From assembly GCA_951802195.1 (NCBI GenBank), contig OX637625.1, positions 806,001 through 870,000 of the forward strand: a stretch of 64,000 bases of DNA, given 5' to 3'. A program made the position numbers and the translations under genes. Position 1 is the first letter of the stretch; every line of letters begins with the position of its first letter. Shown here piece by piece: positions 1 through 9,131 of the stretch. This stretch comes from Tausonia pullulans. Its lineage: Eukaryota > Basidiomycota > Tremellomycetes > Cystofilobasidiales > Mrakiaceae. The notes under the pieces are model-generated. The model saw only the letters and a list, made by a program, of their open reading frames with translations. It ran no database searches and was not told the DNA's origin.

Positions 1-72
1 AGCCTTCGCTCGAGAGAGAGGAGACTGGTTGATCATGGACGAGGTCCCCGGTTCAAATCCGGTCTGGGTCCC
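1..72 (+). tRNA. tRNA-Pro(CGG), 3' part only
   Basis: The second exon starts near base 33, with anticodon-stem half GGACG, T arm and acceptor strand CTGGGTC. Bases 1-33 are the end of the intron. The 5' exon lies outside the window. Identified by identity to the complete gene at 17,225-17,367. Confidence 0.9.
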
Positions 73-445
73 TTTTGGGCCGTTTCCCTCGTCACCCAGG
101 GCCTCGCTCTATGCTATATTCACAGACTGCGTGTCACTCGATGGCGAGGCGTCTTGCGCGTGTGGGCCTATGGATCGATGAGCAGAGCACCTGCCCTGGC
201 TAAGACTAGCTCGTCGCCCTGGTTGACACTAGCTTGCCACCCTAACCGAGCAGACCCAAGGGTGTCTGGCTCCCGAGAGCCATGGCAACTCTGCAAGTGT
301 GTTGGCGAAGGAAGGTGGTTGATCGCTGACATGCGCGAGATCCATTGTCCATGCGACCTCGCAGTATGATGTCGGTCGGACGATCCCTACGGCGTTCATC
401 ATCAACACAGCGTCAGTCGACAAAAGCGAAACTGCCAAGCAGCGC
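73..445. other. spacer without recognisable gene
   Basis: Between tRNA-Pro and tRNA-His. I see no repeat, RNA or protein gene. Confidence 0.5.
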
Positions 446-575
446 TGATCGATCAGGGACTCGAACCCTGGTATCTGGCGTTATGATGAGTCACAGCCTC
501 GTCTTGCTCGGTGACGGAGAGACGAGACCTTTGTTCGCCACAAGCCAACGCCCTAACCACCTAGACTAATCAATC
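446..575 (-). tRNA. tRNA-His(GTG) with intron
   Basis: Acceptor strands GATTGAT and ATCGATC pair, anticodon stem TTGGC pairs with GCCAG, and the loop reads TTGTGG, giving anticodon GTG. An intron of about 56 nt follows position 37. T arm is CAGGG-TTCGAGT-CCCTG, discriminator A. Confidence 0.93.
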
Positions 576-650
576 GTATCGATATATCGATATGTGGAAA
601 TGTCCCAGAGGGTGTACATACATCTTCGGCAGGAGGTATCCGGAGCTACT

Positions 651-862
651 CTCGCCCCTCGCCCCTCGCCCCTCGCCCCTCGCCCCTCGCCCCTCGCCCC
701 TCGCCCCTCGCCCCTCGCCCCTCGCCCCTCGCCCCTCGCCCCTCGCCCCTCGCCCCTCGCCCCTCGCCCCTCGCCCCTCGCCCCTCGCCCCTCGCCCCTC
801 GCCCCTCGCCCCTCGCCCCTCGCCCCTCGCCCCTCGCCCCTCGCCCCTCGCCCCTCGCCCCC
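651..862 (+). repeat. minisatellite, 7-bp cccctcg, about 30 units
   Basis: Near-perfect array between tRNA-His and tRNA-Ala. Copy 2 (17,947-18,122) is 35 bp shorter, exactly five units, and the inverted copy (62,106-62,247) has about 20. Confidence 0.95.
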
Positions 863-1213
863 CGTCCCCACCCTCCTGACCCCCTGACCCCCTGACCCCC
901 TGACCGACCCCCTGGCCCTCATCCCTCCGTCGCCGTCGGGACTGCGTTGTGTGTCCCTCGGCGGCGCGGGTGCAGATCATCCGAAGCACGTCGAATGAAC
1001 AAAGGCGAGGGTGCAGGCGCAGAGGCGCAGGAGCGCAGGAGCGCAGGAGCGCCGGTGCGGAAGTGGCCAGGCACAGAGCCGAGGTGGCGAGTCGTGGCAA
1101 GGGCAACGGGGAAGGTACCCACTACGTCAAGAAGAAAAAAAAAGAACGCACAGATTTGGCGCATCGCACAACTGGCAAAACTGCATACTCCTCCTGTGAA
1201 GAGGAGCAATGCT

Positions 1214-1286
1214 TGGAGACTATAAGAGTTGAACTCATGACCTTACACATGCTAAGCGTACGCTCTACCAACTGAGCTAAATCCCC
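1214..1286 (-). tRNA. tRNA-Ala(AGC)
   Basis: A 73-nt intronless cloverleaf with acceptor GGGGATT/AGTCTCC, anticodon AGC and discriminator A. The same gene recurs in the unit at 7,102-7,174. Confidence 0.96.
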
Positions 1287-1914
1287 GGAGCAGGTGTTTC
1301 TGCCAACACGATGGAGAACACGATACGCCATCCTTCGGCAGACTTGGCAAGCTCCTCGCCAGTCGAGTGGTCCCCTCTGCATCAGAGTCAGCCACGAGAG
1401 ATGTTGATGCGTGGGGGCTGGAGCCAGGAGCGCACGGCACGTGGGGGCTTATGCGCCTCTGAGCGCGGGTGAGACGGAGGCAAGTGCGATTGATAGAGGA
1501 GGAACGATCAGCTTGTGTCCCGCAGGCAGATGGACAGAGGCCTGTCTAGCAAGAGAAAGAGACTGTCCTCGGAGTGAGTGTCGGGAGCAGCAAGCGCCGG
1601 GAGCAAGTGCCGGTGATGGCGACTCGCAGCCGTGGCTGATTCGCCGTCGGGGTATGCCATCCAGACTCTCTCCCCCTTCCACTCCCGATGTATGCAGTGT
1701 CGTCCACGTCCTTCGGAACTGCATCAACTCTCGAGGTGCATGCCGAATTGCACCCCCGTCCACACAGCAGCGCATTTCCCTGGCCGCTTCTCTCTTGCGC
1801 CATCGAGTTCGAGAGCGACAAAAGAAGACGGCCACCCGTGCAGGTCACCTGTGTGCAGGTCACCTGTGTGCATGTGCACCTCAGCCATCTCAGGCACCTC
1901 AGCCATCTCAGGCA
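1287..1914. other. spacer without recognisable gene
   Basis: Between tRNA-Ala and tRNA-Val. It contains a short direct repeat of caggtcacctgtgtg near 1,845-1,872 and two 'cagccatctcaggca' units. Nothing else is recognised. Confidence 0.55.
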
Positions 1915-1986
1915 TATCAGGACCGGGAATTGAACCCGGGTCTAGGCGGTGTTAACACCTTGTACTAACCATTATACGATCCCGAC
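1915..1986 (-). tRNA. tRNA-Val(AAC)
   Basis: 72-nt intronless cloverleaf. Acceptor GTCGGGA/TCCTGAT, anticodon stem AGGTG/CGCCT with loop TTAACAC, T arm CCGGG-TTCAATT-CCCGG, discriminator A. Confidence 0.95.
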
Positions 1987-2196
1987 GACAACGGGTGGTG
2001 GTAGTACGTCCCTGACGATTCCCATCCCTTCGCCCTCGCATTCTCGCCTCATCCCCGCCGCCGCGACATCCCTCCGCCCTCCGTCCTCCGTCCTCCGTCC
2101 TTGCGGCCGACCAAGCTCATCAGCGGAGACGACGGGGCAGTCATCTGAGATGCTTTCGTCTCCCTCGACGATGATCGTTGCCGCCAAAAGGAAGCA

Positions 2197-2291
2197 CGCG
2201 AGCAGACGGATTCGAACCGACGCACCCAGAGGGCATTGCCTGTGCAGCTGTACATAGCAGGGCAACGGAGTAACCACTGTCCCATACTCGC
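2197..2291 (-). tRNA. tRNA-Ser(GCT) with short intron
   Basis: Class II tRNA with a long variable arm. Acceptor GCGAGTA/TGCTCGC, anticodon stem TTGCC/GGCAA, anticodon GCT, an intron of about 13 nt after position 37, discriminator G. The T stem holds one T-T mismatch, shared by all three copies in the window. Confidence 0.9.
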
Positions 2292-2416
2292 ACTCCATAC
2301 TGGTCGAAAGCTCGACGCCAACCGTCAGCTCTTCGACTTGTCGTCTACGCCTGTCTCGAGTGAGTAGGCGCATATATCGCGACTGGGTGCTGCTGGTCCG
2401 GAACGTCTTCTGACAT

Positions 2417-2513
2417 CCCGCCATCCCGGCGTCCCGCCATCTCGGCCTCACGCCATCCCGGCGTCCCGCCATCTCGGCCTCACGCCATCTCGGCCTCACG
2501 CCATCTCCGCGGC
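2417..2513 (+). repeat. imperfect 16-bp catctcggcctcacgc array
   Basis: Alternating variants of catctcggcctcacgc and catcccggcgtcccgc. The matching array in inverted copy 3 (58,856-58,980) has a different unit order, so it evolves by unit exchange. Confidence 0.85.
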
Positions 2514-2527
2514 CCGACAAAAGAGAG

Positions 2528-2661
2528 CTCTCTGGCGGGGAGTCGAACCCCGGTCTCCCGCGGGCAAGCTTGCTCGTTCGCCCAACCGCTCCTGAAAGAG
2601 ACGAACAGGGGATACGAGCTTCACTGACAGGCGGACATCTTAGCCGTTGGACCACCAAAGA
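2528..2661 (-). tRNA. tRNA-Asp(GTC) with intron
   Basis: Acceptor TCTTTGG/CCAGAGA, anticodon stem TCCGC/GCGGG, anticodon GTC, discriminator G. The intron of about 62 nt after position 37 is unlike that of the second tRNA-Asp at 11,724, although the exons match. Confidence 0.93.
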
Positions 2662-2850
2662 CAGACTGGAATCCTCACAAGACACAAACTGATACAGCGC
2701 CAGCTTGGGCGCCGCAACTCGACACCTTCCCGGTATTCTGTCCCGGCTGAAACAACCCCTCGGCCGTTGGAGGCGGCCGGTCGGGATCATGATCAGTAAG
2801 AAACTCAGGGATACTCAGAGAATCTCAGAGAACCCCAGAGAACCCCAGAC

Positions 2851-2924
2851 CGATGCCTGTGGAGACTAGCGACTTCTGAGGATGCACCCTAGGCTCGCGC
2901 CCTCGACCGCTCGGCCATCCCAGC
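2851..2924 (-). pseudogene. tRNA-Leu(AAG)-derived pseudogene, T arm lost
   Basis: The 5' half (GGGATGGCCGAGCGGTC and on) and the CGCTAGTCTCCAC stretch align with tRNA-Leu(AAG) at 5,210-5,304. However, the anticodon stem has a mismatch, the anticodon position reads AGG, and the T arm and 3' acceptor strand are replaced by short AGAACCCC-type repeats. It cannot fold into a full cloverleaf. Confidence 0.8.
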
Positions 2925-3094
2925 CGTGTGGGATGCGGTGGGATGGAGCAGTGCAACCAGGAGGTCGCTCAGCTCTCAACCACAGCTCGCAGCGGCAACT
3001 CGCGACGGCAGCTCACAACCGCAACTCGCGACTAGCGAGTCGCAACTACAGCTTGTTCCCCCTGCCCCCGTGGCCCGGCGACAAAAGAGACCGA

Positions 3095-3167
3095 TGGAGG
3101 CTATAAGAGTTGAACTCATGGCCTTTCACATGCGAAGCGAACGCTCTACCAACTGAGCTAAACCCCC
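3095..3167 (-). tRNA. tRNA-Ala(CGC)
   Basis: 73 nt, no intron. Acceptor GGGGGTT/AGCCTCC, anticodon stem TTCGC/GTGAA, anticodon CGC, discriminator A. It is a close relative of the Ala(AGC) genes nearby. Confidence 0.95.
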
Positions 3168-3548
3168 AACTATGGATGGGGAGCCGCTGCCAGCACGATC
3201 GTCCATGTCCAGACTACAATTCGTTTCCCCCGTCTACCGGCTACCGGTCATCCTTCACCTTTCATCTGCCACGGAGCAGGTAGGGGCAGCGAGTCGAGCG
3301 CGTCGGAAGGGAGAGAGGCAGTTGGCCTGAGAAGAGAAGGCCCACCAGCGCCCACCAGTGCCCAACAGTGCCCAACAGTGCCCAACAGGAGCTCTACTGA
3401 TGGCGCTGCGACCTGCACTGGCAGAACACTCGCTTCTGTCCTTGCTCGCTCCATCCTCAACCCCAACATCTCGCCCTGAGCAATACATCAGAGCATCAGA
3501 ACATCAAGACGCAAAACGCGAAACGCAAAGCTTCAAGCGTCAAAACGA

Positions 3549-3620
3549 TTCCCTTGCCGGGAGTCGAACCCGGGCCTTGACGGTGAGAGCGTCATATCAT
3601 AGCCGTTAGACAACAAAGGA
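3549..3620 (-). tRNA. tRNA-Glu(CTC)
   Basis: 72 nt, no intron. Acceptor TCCTTTG/CAAGGGA, anticodon CTC in loop CTCTCAC, T arm CCGGG-TTCGACT-CCCGG, discriminator A. The same gene recurs at 10,903 and 58,539. Confidence 0.96.
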
Positions 3621-3702
3621 CGAGCTGGTGGTCGGACGGCCACCGATCATATCGACACCCACACCTCCGCAGGCTCGGACCGTGACGTAGAATACCCGGG
3701 AA

Positions 3703-3733
3703 CGGGAAGACTTAAATACAAAAAAACGGGAAG
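3703..3733 (+). mobile_element. 17-nt LINE-tail stub with 7-bp target duplication
   Basis: The run acttaaatacaaaaaaa (3,710-3,726) is the last 17 nt of the LINE 3' end including poly(A). It is bracketed by perfect repeats cgggaag (3,703-3,709 and 3,727-3,733), as expected for an extremely 5'-truncated target-primed insertion. Confidence 0.75.
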
Positions 3734-3905
3734 GGGCTGCGGCAAGCTAGCGATGCCGGCAAGTCGGAGGACGTGTTTCCGAGGAGGGCATTCCGGGACA
3801 AACTCGCCCGGCAAGAGACACTAGGTCGGATCGCAAGAGACCCGACTGAACGACACTAGGTAGCCCTCGGCAAGGCAGGAGCGCGACCCGGACACGCTGC
3901 GACAC
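3727..3905 (+). repeat. dispersed repeat of unknown class, copy A
   Basis: The stretch 'gacactaggtcggatcgcaa' through 'ggaggcgcgacccgg'-like sequence at about 3,818-3,900 aligns with diverged sequence at about 14,700-14,800. I do not recognise the family, and its ends are not clear. Confidence 0.5.
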
Positions 3906-4055
3906 GAGCCACGACTTGACCTCACAAAGTGACCTGACCTAGGGGTATGTAAGGGCCGCAAGGGAAGCACCGGCTCTTGGTGGTGAGCTGGAAAGAGCAG
4001 TGGCCTACATCACGAACAGTGAGCTGCGCCTCTCGTCGAGATCCAGCAGGACGCC

Positions 4056-4162
4056 TCCAACGACCGACGACCAACGACCAACGACCGACAACCAACGACC
4101 GACGACCAACGACCAACGACCAACGACCGACGACCAACGACCGACAACCAACAACCAACGGC
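4056..4162 (+). repeat. minisatellite, 7-bp CGACCAA-type
   Basis: Imperfect tandem array of cgaccaa/cgaccga units between tRNA-Glu and tRNA-Asn. The second copy lies at 21,852-21,958 with the same length. Confidence 0.9.
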
Positions 4163-4206
4163 CAATGCCTGGCAGCTCGCTCTTCCGATGGCCGTGCAAA
4201 AGAACA

Positions 4207-4279
4207 CTCTCAGCGACGGGTTCGAACCGTCGACCTACAGATTAACAGTCTGACGCTCTACCAACTGAGCTAGCCGAGA
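4207..4279 (-). tRNA. tRNA-Asn(GTT)
   Basis: 73 nt, no intron. Acceptor TCTCGGC/GCTGAGA, anticodon GTT, T arm GACGG-TTCGAAC-CCGTC, discriminator G. Confidence 0.96.
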
Positions 4280-4617
4280 GATGGACTCGACAGGCGAGAT
4301 CAACTGACCGTCCTTTCTCGGTTTCCATCTCGTCTCTGCTTCAGTCGCCAACGCCGAGAGCATGCCCGGGGGGAACACAGGCCCTCGCAGGCCCTCACAG
4401 GCCCTCAGCTCAACGAACGCGCGCGGCAGTTCGAGGTGACTTGGCTGATGGATGTGTAGAAGTCATCACGATGCGCAGCCCTGAGAAGATGGCGGACCGT
4501 TGGGCCCCTGCAAGGTCCTCGCCGGACCATCGCCTCACTCTCCGACATGACTGCCTCCAGGCCCACACACCCAAGGGGAAGCTCTGGAGAGCAGGAGGGC
4601 CTGCAAAAGGAAACATT

Positions 4618-4717
4618 AGCCCCACGGGGGGGTCGAACCCCCAACCTTCAGATCACCAGTGACGATGATAGCATTCTGCCTAAGAGTCTGACGCTCTACC
4701 GATTGAGCTAGCAGGGC
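4618..4717 (-). tRNA. tRNA-Lys(CTT) with intron
   Basis: Acceptor GCCCTGC/GTGGGGC (one weak pair), anticodon stem TCAGA/TCTGA, anticodon CTT, an intron of about 27 nt after position 37, T arm GGGGG-TTCGACC-CCCCC. The discriminator position is T. The intron differs by one base from that at 12,214. Confidence 0.92.
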
Positions 4718-4739
4718 AGCAGACGATCCAGCCTGAGCG

Positions 4740-4934
4740 GTCGATGGACGCTGACCGATGGACGCTGGTCGATGGACGCTGGTCGATGGACGCTGGTCGA
4801 TGGACGCTGGTCGATGGACGCTGGTCGATGGACGCTGGTCGATGGACGCTGGTCGATGGACGCTGGTCGATGGACGCTGGTCGATGGACGCTGGTCGATG
4901 GACGCTGGTCGATGGACGCTGGTCGATGGACGCC
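4740..4934 (+). repeat. minisatellite, 14-bp tggacgctggtcga, about 13 units
   Basis: Near-perfect tandem array. The counterpart in copy 2 (22,536-22,674) is 56 bp shorter, exactly four units. Confidence 0.95.
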
Positions 4935-5132
4935 AGTCGTCGGACCGGGCCCTGGCCACCATGGCACAAATCGCCTCCACTTAGATACAAACAGATACAG
5001 TATGCGGTCCGGCTGTGACAGCCGGCGAAGACAACCCATCGGGGTCCGGTGCTGAGAAGCGTGGTCTCTGGTCACGTCCAGCCTGCTTGGGCGGCGGCTT
5101 GAGGAGGCTCAACGTCCCCTGCGAAGAAACAG

Positions 5133-5204
5133 AGAGGCAAAGAGAGAAGAGAGGAAAAGAGAGGAGAGAGGAAAAGAGAGGAGAGAGGAAAAGAGAGGAA
5201 AAAG
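5133..5204 (+). repeat. purine-rich gagaggaaaa repeats
   Basis: Short tandem purine array directly downstream of the minus-strand tRNA-Leu gene on the genomic plus side, unchanged in copy 2. Confidence 0.8.
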
Positions 5205-5209
5205 AAACA

Positions 5210-5304
5210 TGATCGGAATGGGATTCGAACCCATGCCCGTGAAGACTAGCGAGTTCTATTCAAGAACCTTAAGCTAGCGCCTTAGACCGCTCGGCCATCC
5301 GACC
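5210..5304 (-). tRNA. tRNA-Leu(AAG) with short intron
   Basis: Class II. Acceptor GGTCGGA/TCCGATC, anticodon stem CTAGC/GCTAG, loop TTAAGG gives anticodon AAG with G37, an intron of about 14 nt, variable arm, T arm ATGGG-TTCGAAT-CCCAT. Reading the anticodon as TAA would leave the stem unpaired. Confidence 0.9.
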
Positions 5305-5753
5305 GTGTGATGTGATGAACAACACAGCGAGAGCCGACCACGTCCCTCGGCTCAGCTTGCCCCTGGCTCTTCGCCTCCGAGCTGGACGCGCTCGCCCTGC
5401 GTGCGTCTCCGCTCCTCCCCCCTCCAGCTCCTGCCCCCCCTCCAGCTCCTGCGCCCCTTCCCCGACGGCCGTCCGTTGGCCGCGACGTTCGTTGTTCGTC
5501 CTCGATGTCGTATGTGACGGGAGAAAGTAGCGCTGGGACGAGCAACACGACCTCCTTCGTGCGCGAGGTGGGTGAGGTGGTGACGGAAGCGGGCCAGTGT
5601 GCAGTCGTCGACAGGTCGATGATGCGGGGGTGGCTAGCTGTGTCAATGTGGGGAGATGGAGTGTTGCGGCGTGCGACAATGGGCCGGCCTGCTGTTGGGC
5701 AGCGGCCGGTGGTAATGGTCACCTCTGCGGTCATTGCCATGAGTCGTCGGTCT

Positions 5754-5906
5754 GGAGATGTAATCAAGTGGTTACGATGATAGTTTCGAACGAGTCCAGC
5801 TTCCCGGTTGTGTTGGATTGTCCGCTGTCAGTCGGGCACACACTGGGAGCGCCCGATCGTTAGCTGTTGGCCTTTGGCCGCGTAGGTTCGAATCCTGCCA
5901 TCTTCG
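5754..5906 (+). tRNA. tRNA-Ser(CGA) with 71-nt intron
   Basis: Class II. Acceptor GGAGATG/CATCTTC, anticodon stem ATAGT/GCTGT (with G-U pairs), anticodon CGA, an intron of about 71 nt after position 37, variable arm GGCC-TTT-GGCC, T arm GTAGG-TTCGAAT-CCTGC, discriminator G. Confidence 0.9.
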
Positions 5907-6156
5907 AAAACTCCCTTTTTGCGGGGCGTCAAGAGCATCTCTTTTATAGGCCATGTTGTATTGGGGCGTAACGAGACGAGGAGATGCGAGACACACACGG
6001 AAGTGGACCAGACGGCGCGTACGACAGGACAGGCTCGTCGAAGAGATGGACGGAGGACTCATCCGGGGCAGCGGGACAGAGCGTGCGTTGGATGCTGTCC
6101 CTTTTTTGTTTTTATTTTTATTTTTTCCTTTTTTCTTTTTCCTTGTTTCTTCTCGC

Positions 6157-6238
6157 TTTTTTTGTATCAAAGCCATGAGTCATACGTAGAGAACGAGGTA
6201 CCCCTATGAGCGACAGCGAGTCGTAGCTAGATAGAGGG
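6157..6238 (-). mobile_element. old LINE-type 3' tail fragment
   Basis: Poly(T) followed by gtatcaaagccatgagtcat and a diverged form of the LINE/VNTR-element 3' tail (tagagaacgaggta, agctagatagagggagag). It lies in minus orientation and is 5'-truncated to about 80 bp. Confidence 0.8.
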
Positions 6239-6311
6239 AGAGACAGATGGCTGGCACGGGCGCTTGTGAAGGCATCGCGTGCCTGACACTTGCGGTCACT
6301 GTCCGACAGTT

Positions 6312-6385
6312 GATCGATTAGCTCAGTTGGTTAGAGCGTGGTGCTAATAACGCCAAGGTCGCGGGTTCGACCCCCTCATTGATCA
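6312..6385 (+). tRNA. tRNA-Ile(AAT)
   Basis: 74 nt, no intron. Acceptor GATCGAT/ATTGATC, anticodon AAT, one mismatch in the T stem, discriminator A, followed by a T-run terminator. The same gene lies at 10,077 and 50,590. Confidence 0.95.
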
Positions 6386-6709
6386 AGATTTTTGTCGGTC
6401 GTCCTGCCGATCGACCTGGACCTGGCCCCTCGATCTTGCCGATCAACCTGGCGTCTCGTTCTTGTCTGTCGACCTGGCGTCTCACTCTTCTATTGTTGTG
6501 CCGCTCACGGACCACCCTACCGATCCCCGCAAGCTGCATCCTCGTCCCTTGCAGTATCGGCGGCCACCCACTGTTGCCCTCCGGCCGAGATGCCGTTGGC
6601 CGGAGTCTGTCCGATTCAGCTGTCGTCCATCATCTCGCCTGGCCATGGAAGAGACGGGAGTGGGTTGTGTGTTTTGTATTGATGTGGTCCATCGGTGACC
6701 ACCACGACT

Positions 6710-6782
6710 GCCTCGATAGCTCATCTGGTAGAGCGTACGCCTGAAGAGCGTAAGGTGGCCTGTTCGAGCCAGGCTCGAGGCA
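6710..6782 (+). tRNA. tRNA-Phe(GAA)
   Basis: 73 nt, no intron. Acceptor GCCTCGA/TCGAGGC, anticodon GAA within ACGCC-TGAAGAG, discriminator A. Confidence 0.95.
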
Positions 6783-7101
6783 TCCTCTTTTGCTGCCCTC
6801 ATAGGGGGTGACGGCAGGGTGACGGCAGGTCCTGAGTGTTTGTTGCCGTCCGGGGCGGACCGGACGGAGACTGGCTCTTTCGGCGGTGCTTTGCAAGATG
6901 GTGGAGAGAGAGATGTGGATGTGGATGTGGATGAGCGCCATGTGTGTACGTACCGCCGGGTGTGTTCGCACGAGCTACCTGCCGTGGTGGCATGTACGCA
7001 GTGGGCCGATGGGCCGATCGCCTGCTTCGCCGCTGTCACTGGCTTGTCCCGCCCCGCCCAACAAAAGGACGACGGCCTCTCGACGAGAGAGAGGATCATC
7101 T

Positions 7102-7174
7102 TGGAGACTATAAGAGTTGAACTCATGACCTTACACATGCTAAGCGTACGCTCTACCAACTGAGCTAAATCCCC
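7102..7174 (-). tRNA. tRNA-Ala(AGC)
   Basis: Identical over its 73 nt to the gene at 1,214-1,286, but in a different spacer context. Confidence 0.96.
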
Positions 7175-7514
7175 AGGCGGTTGTTCATGCCATATCCATC
7201 GCCTGTCTCGCCCTCTGACGATCATTCTCTCTCCCACCCCTATCCATTTCCTTGGCGCTTCCCTCCTCCGCCCAGCCCTGCCTGCGTATCTGCAGTATGG
7301 CGGTCGTGGTGCAGCCAGCGTGGTGCAGCCGGCGTAGTGCAGCCGGGTCCTGCACAGGAGCAGACGAACAGGCCACGAGGCTGTTGAGGCTGGACAGGCT
7401 TGAAGACGACCTGTGAGTCGATTCGTCCAGCTTGTGAACGTCTGGAAAAAAAAGACGGGACGACGGAGATGGCACCCGAGAATGTCGATCCAACGAAGGC
7501 GAGTGACATCCATC

Positions 7515-7587
7515 GCTTCCTTGGTTTAGGGGCTATAACACGTCACTAGTAATGATGAGGTCAGTCGTTCGATTCGGCTAGGAAGCT
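7515..7587 (+). tRNA. tRNA-Thr(AGT)
   Basis: 73 nt, no intron. Acceptor GCTTCCT/AGGAAGC, anticodon stem CGTCA/TGATG, anticodon AGT, T arm AGTCG-TTCGATT-CGGCT. The discriminator position is T. Confidence 0.93.
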
Positions 7588-8005
7588 TGAGCGTCCGCTC
7601 TCTTTTGTTGCTGGCATGCGCAAGTTCGGACGGTCGAACCAACCCAACGTCACAGCAAGGCACAACAAGACACAACAAGTCAGAGCAAGACACAATGATG
7701 GCTCCCAAACGGTGAGTGCAACGCCGGGCGACGTCGGCGGGACGAGGGCATGAGTCTAGAGCGACTCCGCGACAGGGACACATACTCTTACTTCGGCCCA
7801 TCTCCGTCTTGTGCGTCCTGCCCAGCCTTCGCTGTGACAATACTCGCCGTCTATTGACGAGCAGTATCAGGAATCATGACAGCCGCGATGGAGAGCTTGT
7901 GAGGAGTGGCACAAGGTCCGCGAGATTCCGAGAGAGATCTTGCATCGCTGTTAGCTTCTGTGCTGCTCTTGGCTTCCGCGCTGCGATTCGCACCGGCCAA
8001 CGGGA

Positions 8006-8063
8006 TGCCTCGAGCCTCGGCCAACCAGGCTGCCGGACGCTCTAACAGATAAGCTACCGAGGC
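8006..8063 (-). pseudogene. tRNA-Phe pseudogene, anticodon region deleted
   Basis: A 58-nt remnant. GCCTCGGTAGCTTATCTG matches the 5' half of tRNA-Phe(GAA) and GGCTCGAGGCA matches its 3' end, but the anticodon arm and part of the T arm are gone. Confidence 0.85.
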
Positions 8064-8173
8064 GGTGGTGGCCGTCAAGCTGGCCAGGATATGCCCGAGC
8101 AGCGCGCGCCAGCTATCGCCGGACTCGTTCCCTACCTCGAGAAAATGCATTGGAAGCCGTCGCAAAAGGTGTA

Positions 8174-8245
8174 TTCCCCTGCCGGGAGTCGAACCCGGGC
8201 CTTGACGGTGAAAGCGTCATATCATAACCGTTAGACAACAAGGGA
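8174..8245 (-). tRNA. tRNA-Glu(TTC)
   Basis: 72 nt, no intron. Acceptor TCCCTTG/CAGGGGA, anticodon TTC in loop CTTTCAC, discriminator A. It is a close relative of the Glu(CTC) genes. Confidence 0.96.
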
Positions 8246-8532
8246 GATCGTCGTCGTCGACTCAGTCAGTACGCACTCTGCTCTCGCCAGATCCAACTGC
8301 CCTCGCGCTCTCGCAAGTGCCTCATCAGTCAAGGTGCTCATTTGGCAATACAGAGAGAGCCTCGATGTCTTGTGGTTCTGGCTGGCCGCTCTAATACAAG
8401 CTCCGGCGGGTACGCCATGGTCGGTGGTCGGGCCGACCTTCCGCTCCCGGGCTCCTGGTTCCGCTGCTCCTGCTGTTGGGGTCTCGCTTCACCTTCACCC
8501 TCCTCGACCAAGCTCGGGACCCCAAAACATTT

Positions 8533-8623
8533 TCACCGCTCGCGGGATCGAACCGCGCACCTTGAGAGATGTGTGTGTGGGTGACGTTACAGTCTCACGC
8601 TCTTCCAGATGAGCTAAGCGGTG
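8533..8623 (-). tRNA. tRNA-Tyr(GTA) with intron
   Basis: Acceptor CACCGCT/AGCGGTG has the C1-G72 pair typical of eukaryotic tRNA-Tyr. Anticodon stem TGAGA/TCTCA, anticodon GTA, intron of about 18 nt rich in CA, discriminator A. Confidence 0.93.
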
Positions 8624-8911
8624 GCGGCGTTGGAGTCGAACCCGCCTGCCCTTGGCTGCGGCCGTCATCGCAGGCGCCGGGCCTTTGTCCTTGCTAGAGC
8701 ACGTCATCAAGAGGCTCGATCCCGTCGGTTCAAGCCTCCTCACTTCGGAGTCAGACTACGGAAACTGGAAACTGCACACTGCACACTGCTACTAGAGAAT
8801 GCAAAGCGCGAGAGGGTGGAGCAACGTGGACTGCAAGCGAAATGGGCAAAGGAGAAACCCTGATCTTCAAAGCTCGGCGATCATCATCGACTGGCGACAG
8901 ATGGCCAGTCA

Positions 8912-9131
8912 TACGCAGACACACGCAGACACACGCAGACACACGCAGACACACGCAGACACACGCAGACACACGCAGACACACGCAGACACACGCAGAC
9001 ACACGCAGACACACGCAGACACACGCAGACACACGCAGACACACGCAGACACACGCAGACACACGCAGACACACGCAGACACACGCAGACACACGCAGAC
9101 ACACGCAGACACACGCAGACACACGCAGACA
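8912..9131 (+). repeat. minisatellite, 10-bp acacacgcag, about 21 units
   Basis: Near-perfect tandem array. The copy-2 counterpart (26,654-26,803) is 70 bp shorter, exactly seven units. Confidence 0.95.

Noticed and set aside
570-1106. GEGRGAR repeat protein over the 7-bp array
   Set aside because: Product of a stop-free minisatellite whose unit number varies between copies.
8629-8745. Possible extra degenerate tRNA after tRNA-Tyr
   Set aside because: gttggagtcgaacccgcc looks like a T arm, but no pairing stem, D arm or acceptor could be found.
651-9131. Minisatellites as possible CRISPR arrays
   Set aside because: Units of 7-14 bp are directly adjacent with no unique spacers, and the genome is eukaryotic.
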